This document shows positions 6,415 to 8,796 of a stretch of DNA of 8,796 bases, piece after piece. The DNA comes from Azoarcus sp. (GTDB taxonomy: Bacteria > Pseudomonadota > Gammaproteobacteria > Burkholderiales > Rhodocyclaceae): positions 1-8,796 of the forward strand of contig JAITCV010000093.1 of assembly GCA_031282905.1 (NCBI GenBank). The letters run 5' to 3'. The notes beneath the pieces are model-generated. The model had not been told where the DNA came from. It searched no databases and saw only the letters and a list, made by a program, of their open reading frames with translations. A program made the translations under genes and the position numbers. Within the stretch, counting starts at the first letter, position 1. Each line of letters begins with the position of its first letter.

Positions 6415-6531
6415 GCTGACGCGCTGTTCTCATGGGCGAGGGGTCGCTGCGGCAGGCGGCATTGCACGCTTGGGTTTGTTACTCTCTACCGTTTCATCGC
6501 TTTTCCTTCTCCGCTTTTATCGGAACCGCTC

Positions 6532-7509
<978 letters not shown>

Positions 7510-7518
7510 GGGTCATCG

Positions 7519-8796
7519 ATGCTGCTCCCGCAACGCAGGCTGCTGTTCGCGGCCATGACCTGGGTGGGGCTCGCCATCGCCACCGTGCCGATGTCGGCGC
7601 TCTTGCCTGTCTGGCAAGCGTCCGGCGTCCTGCTGCTGGCCCTGGCGGCCGCCGACGCCTGGCTCGCCGTGCGCCGTGGCAATCCTCTTGTCATCGAGCG
7701 GCGCATGGCGGCGATCTGGCCCCTGGGCATCGAACAGAAAATCCGCCTGCGCGTGCGCACGCAAGACGGCTGGAATGGACGGCGGCTCTCCGGGCTGCTT
7801 TTCGACCATCACCCCGACGCCTTCGCGGCGCACGACCTGCCGCTGTCATTTGGTCTGGGCGCGAGGGAATGGGTCGAAGTGCGCTATCGCCTGACCGCCA
7901 ACGAGCGCGGCGACCATCATTTCGGCACGGTGCACGCGCGCCTCGATTCGCCCTTTCGCCTGTGGCGCACGCAATATCGCTGCGCGCAGGCGGCGCAGGT
8001 GCGCATCTATCCGGATTTCGCGCGCCTCACCCAATACACCCTGCTGGCCACCGACAACCGGCTGGCGCAGATGGGCGTGCTGCGGCGCTGGCGGCGCGGC
8101 GAAGGTTCGGACTTCCACCAGTTGCGCGAATACCGCCGCGACGATCCGCCGCGCAGCATCGACTGGAAGGCCACGGCGCGCATGCGCAAGCTGATCGCGC
8201 GCGAATACCAGGACGAGCGCGACCAGCAGATCGTCTTCCTGCTCGACTGCGGCCAACGCATGCGCACACGGGACGGCGCGCTTTCGCATTTCGATCACAC
8301 CCTCAACGCCATGCTGCTGCTCGCCCACGTCGCCCTGCGCCAGGGCGACGCCGTCGGCTTTGCCAGCTTCGCGCACGCCGGGCCACGCTTTTTCCCGCCG
8401 CGCAAATCGGCTGTGGCCCTGCGTCTGCTGCTCGATTCCGTCTATGACCTGCAAGCCTCGGCGATGACGTCAGATTACCTCGCCGCCAGCGAAATCCTGT
8501 GCCAGCGCCTGCGCAAGCGTTCGCTGGTGGTGTTGCTCACCAACCTGCGCGACGAGGACGACACGACGCTCTTTCCGGCGCTGGCACAACTGCGCCAGCG
8601 CCATCTGGTCTTGCTCGCCAGCCTGCGCGAGACCGGCCTGGACAAACTGCGGGAAAACAAAATCGACGATTTCGACGGCGCGCTCGGCTATGCCGCCGCG
8701 ATTGAATACCTGCAAGCGCGCCAACGCCGCTTCACCTGTCTGCACGGTCAGGGCGTACACGTGCTCGACACCGCGCCGCAGCGCCTGCCGATCGCG
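7519..8796 (+). CDS. DUF58 (vWA-like) protein, 3' end just outside window
   Basis: The frame starts at ATG 7519, nine bases after the moxR stop, with GAGGG (7508-7512) overlapping that stop, and runs to the window edge for 426 residues without a stop. Family members are about 430-450 residues, so little is missing. Two hydrophobic N-terminal helices lie at about 8-28 and 34-50. The DUF58 signature is clear at about 195-221: GEGSDFHQLREYRRDD then PRSIDWKATARM. A vWA-like fold follows, starting at IVFLLDCGQRM (238-248), with later strands SLVVLLTNLRD (335-345) and LVLLASLR (363-370). At the position of the metal-binding DxSxS (MIDAS) motif it has D-C-G-Q-R (243-247), so the two serines are absent; this is common in the MoxR-linked branch and suggests metal-independent binding. 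It is the expected partner of the MoxR ATPase, attached to the inner membrane. Confidence 0.95.
   Translation, partial: MLLPQRRLLFAAMTWVGLAIATVPMSALLPVWQASGVLLLALAAADAWLAVRRGNPLVIERRMAAIWPLGIEQKIRLRVRTQDGWNGRRLSGLLFDHHPDAFAAHDLPLSFGLGAREWVEVRYRLTANERGDHHFGTVHARLDSPFRLWRTQYRCAQAAQVRIYPDFARLTQYTLLATDNRLAQMGVLRRWRRGEGSDFHQLREYRRDDPPRSIDWKATARMRKLIAREYQDERDQQIVFLLDCGQRMRTRDGALSHFDHTLNAMLLLAHVALRQGDAVGFASFAHAGPRFFPPRKSAVALRLLLDSVYDLQASAMTSDYLAASEILCQRLRKRSLVVLLTNLRDEDDTTLFPALAQLRQRHLVLLASLRETGLDKLRENKIDDFDGALGYAAAIEYLQARQRRFTCLHGQGVHVLDTAPQRLPIA

Noticed and set aside
6462..6490. TTGCAC with a 17-bp spacer to TCTACC as a moxR promoter
   Set aside because: The -10 hexamer matches only three of six positions; too weak to call.

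Overview
The window looks like the chromosome of a GC-rich Gram-negative bacterium, most likely a betaproteobacterium. This rests on high third-position GC, Shine-Dalgarno-led tightly packed genes, and a gene order (SpoIIM-like, DUF4129, DUF4350, MoxR ATPase, DUF58) familiar from proteobacterial genomes. The taxon is an inference; no rRNA or other marker gene is present.

Region 1 (1-697) is accessory debris. A minus-strand gene start (1-269, cut off by the window edge) resembles the nuclease-like N-terminus of AbiEi-family antitoxin/regulator proteins. Its putative promoter is flanked by two copies of a near-palindrome (TTTACTG-NN-CAGTAAA type; 287-302 and 341-356). Immediately upstream lies an isolated piece of a tyrosine-recombinase (phage integrase) core-binding domain (342-593, minus strand). 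Its stop codon lies inside the outer palindrome.

Region 2 (698-4366) is a compact plus-strand operon of membrane proteins with overlapping ends: a SpoIIM/DUF95 multipass protein, a large DUF4129 membrane protein (GTG start, 20-nt overlap) and a DUF4350 protein (ATGA overlap).

Region 3 (4367-6531) breaks that operon. After a small GC hairpin comes a 431-bp leader with a good sigma70-type promoter (TTGACG-N17-TAGAAT). It is followed by a 538-aa exported protein (4798-6414) with a signal peptide, degenerate Asn/Thr/Gly-rich beta-helix-like repeats as in autotransporter passengers, and no recognisable C-terminal beta-barrel. Its first two thirds appear poorer in GC than the flanking operon.

Region 4 (6532-8796) resumes the operon with a complete MoxR AAA+ ATPase and a nearly complete DUF58 (vWA-like) protein that runs off the right edge.

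From family knowledge, the MoxR ATPase and the DUF58 protein probably form a chaperone/adaptor pair acting on membrane or envelope complexes, with the SpoIIM, DUF4129 and DUF4350 proteins as membrane partners; the exact function of this conserved cluster is not established. The two points that most merit a second look are the passenger-like secreted protein placed inside the MoxR operon, and the two-operator promoter of the AbiEi-like gene with a broken integrase built into it.
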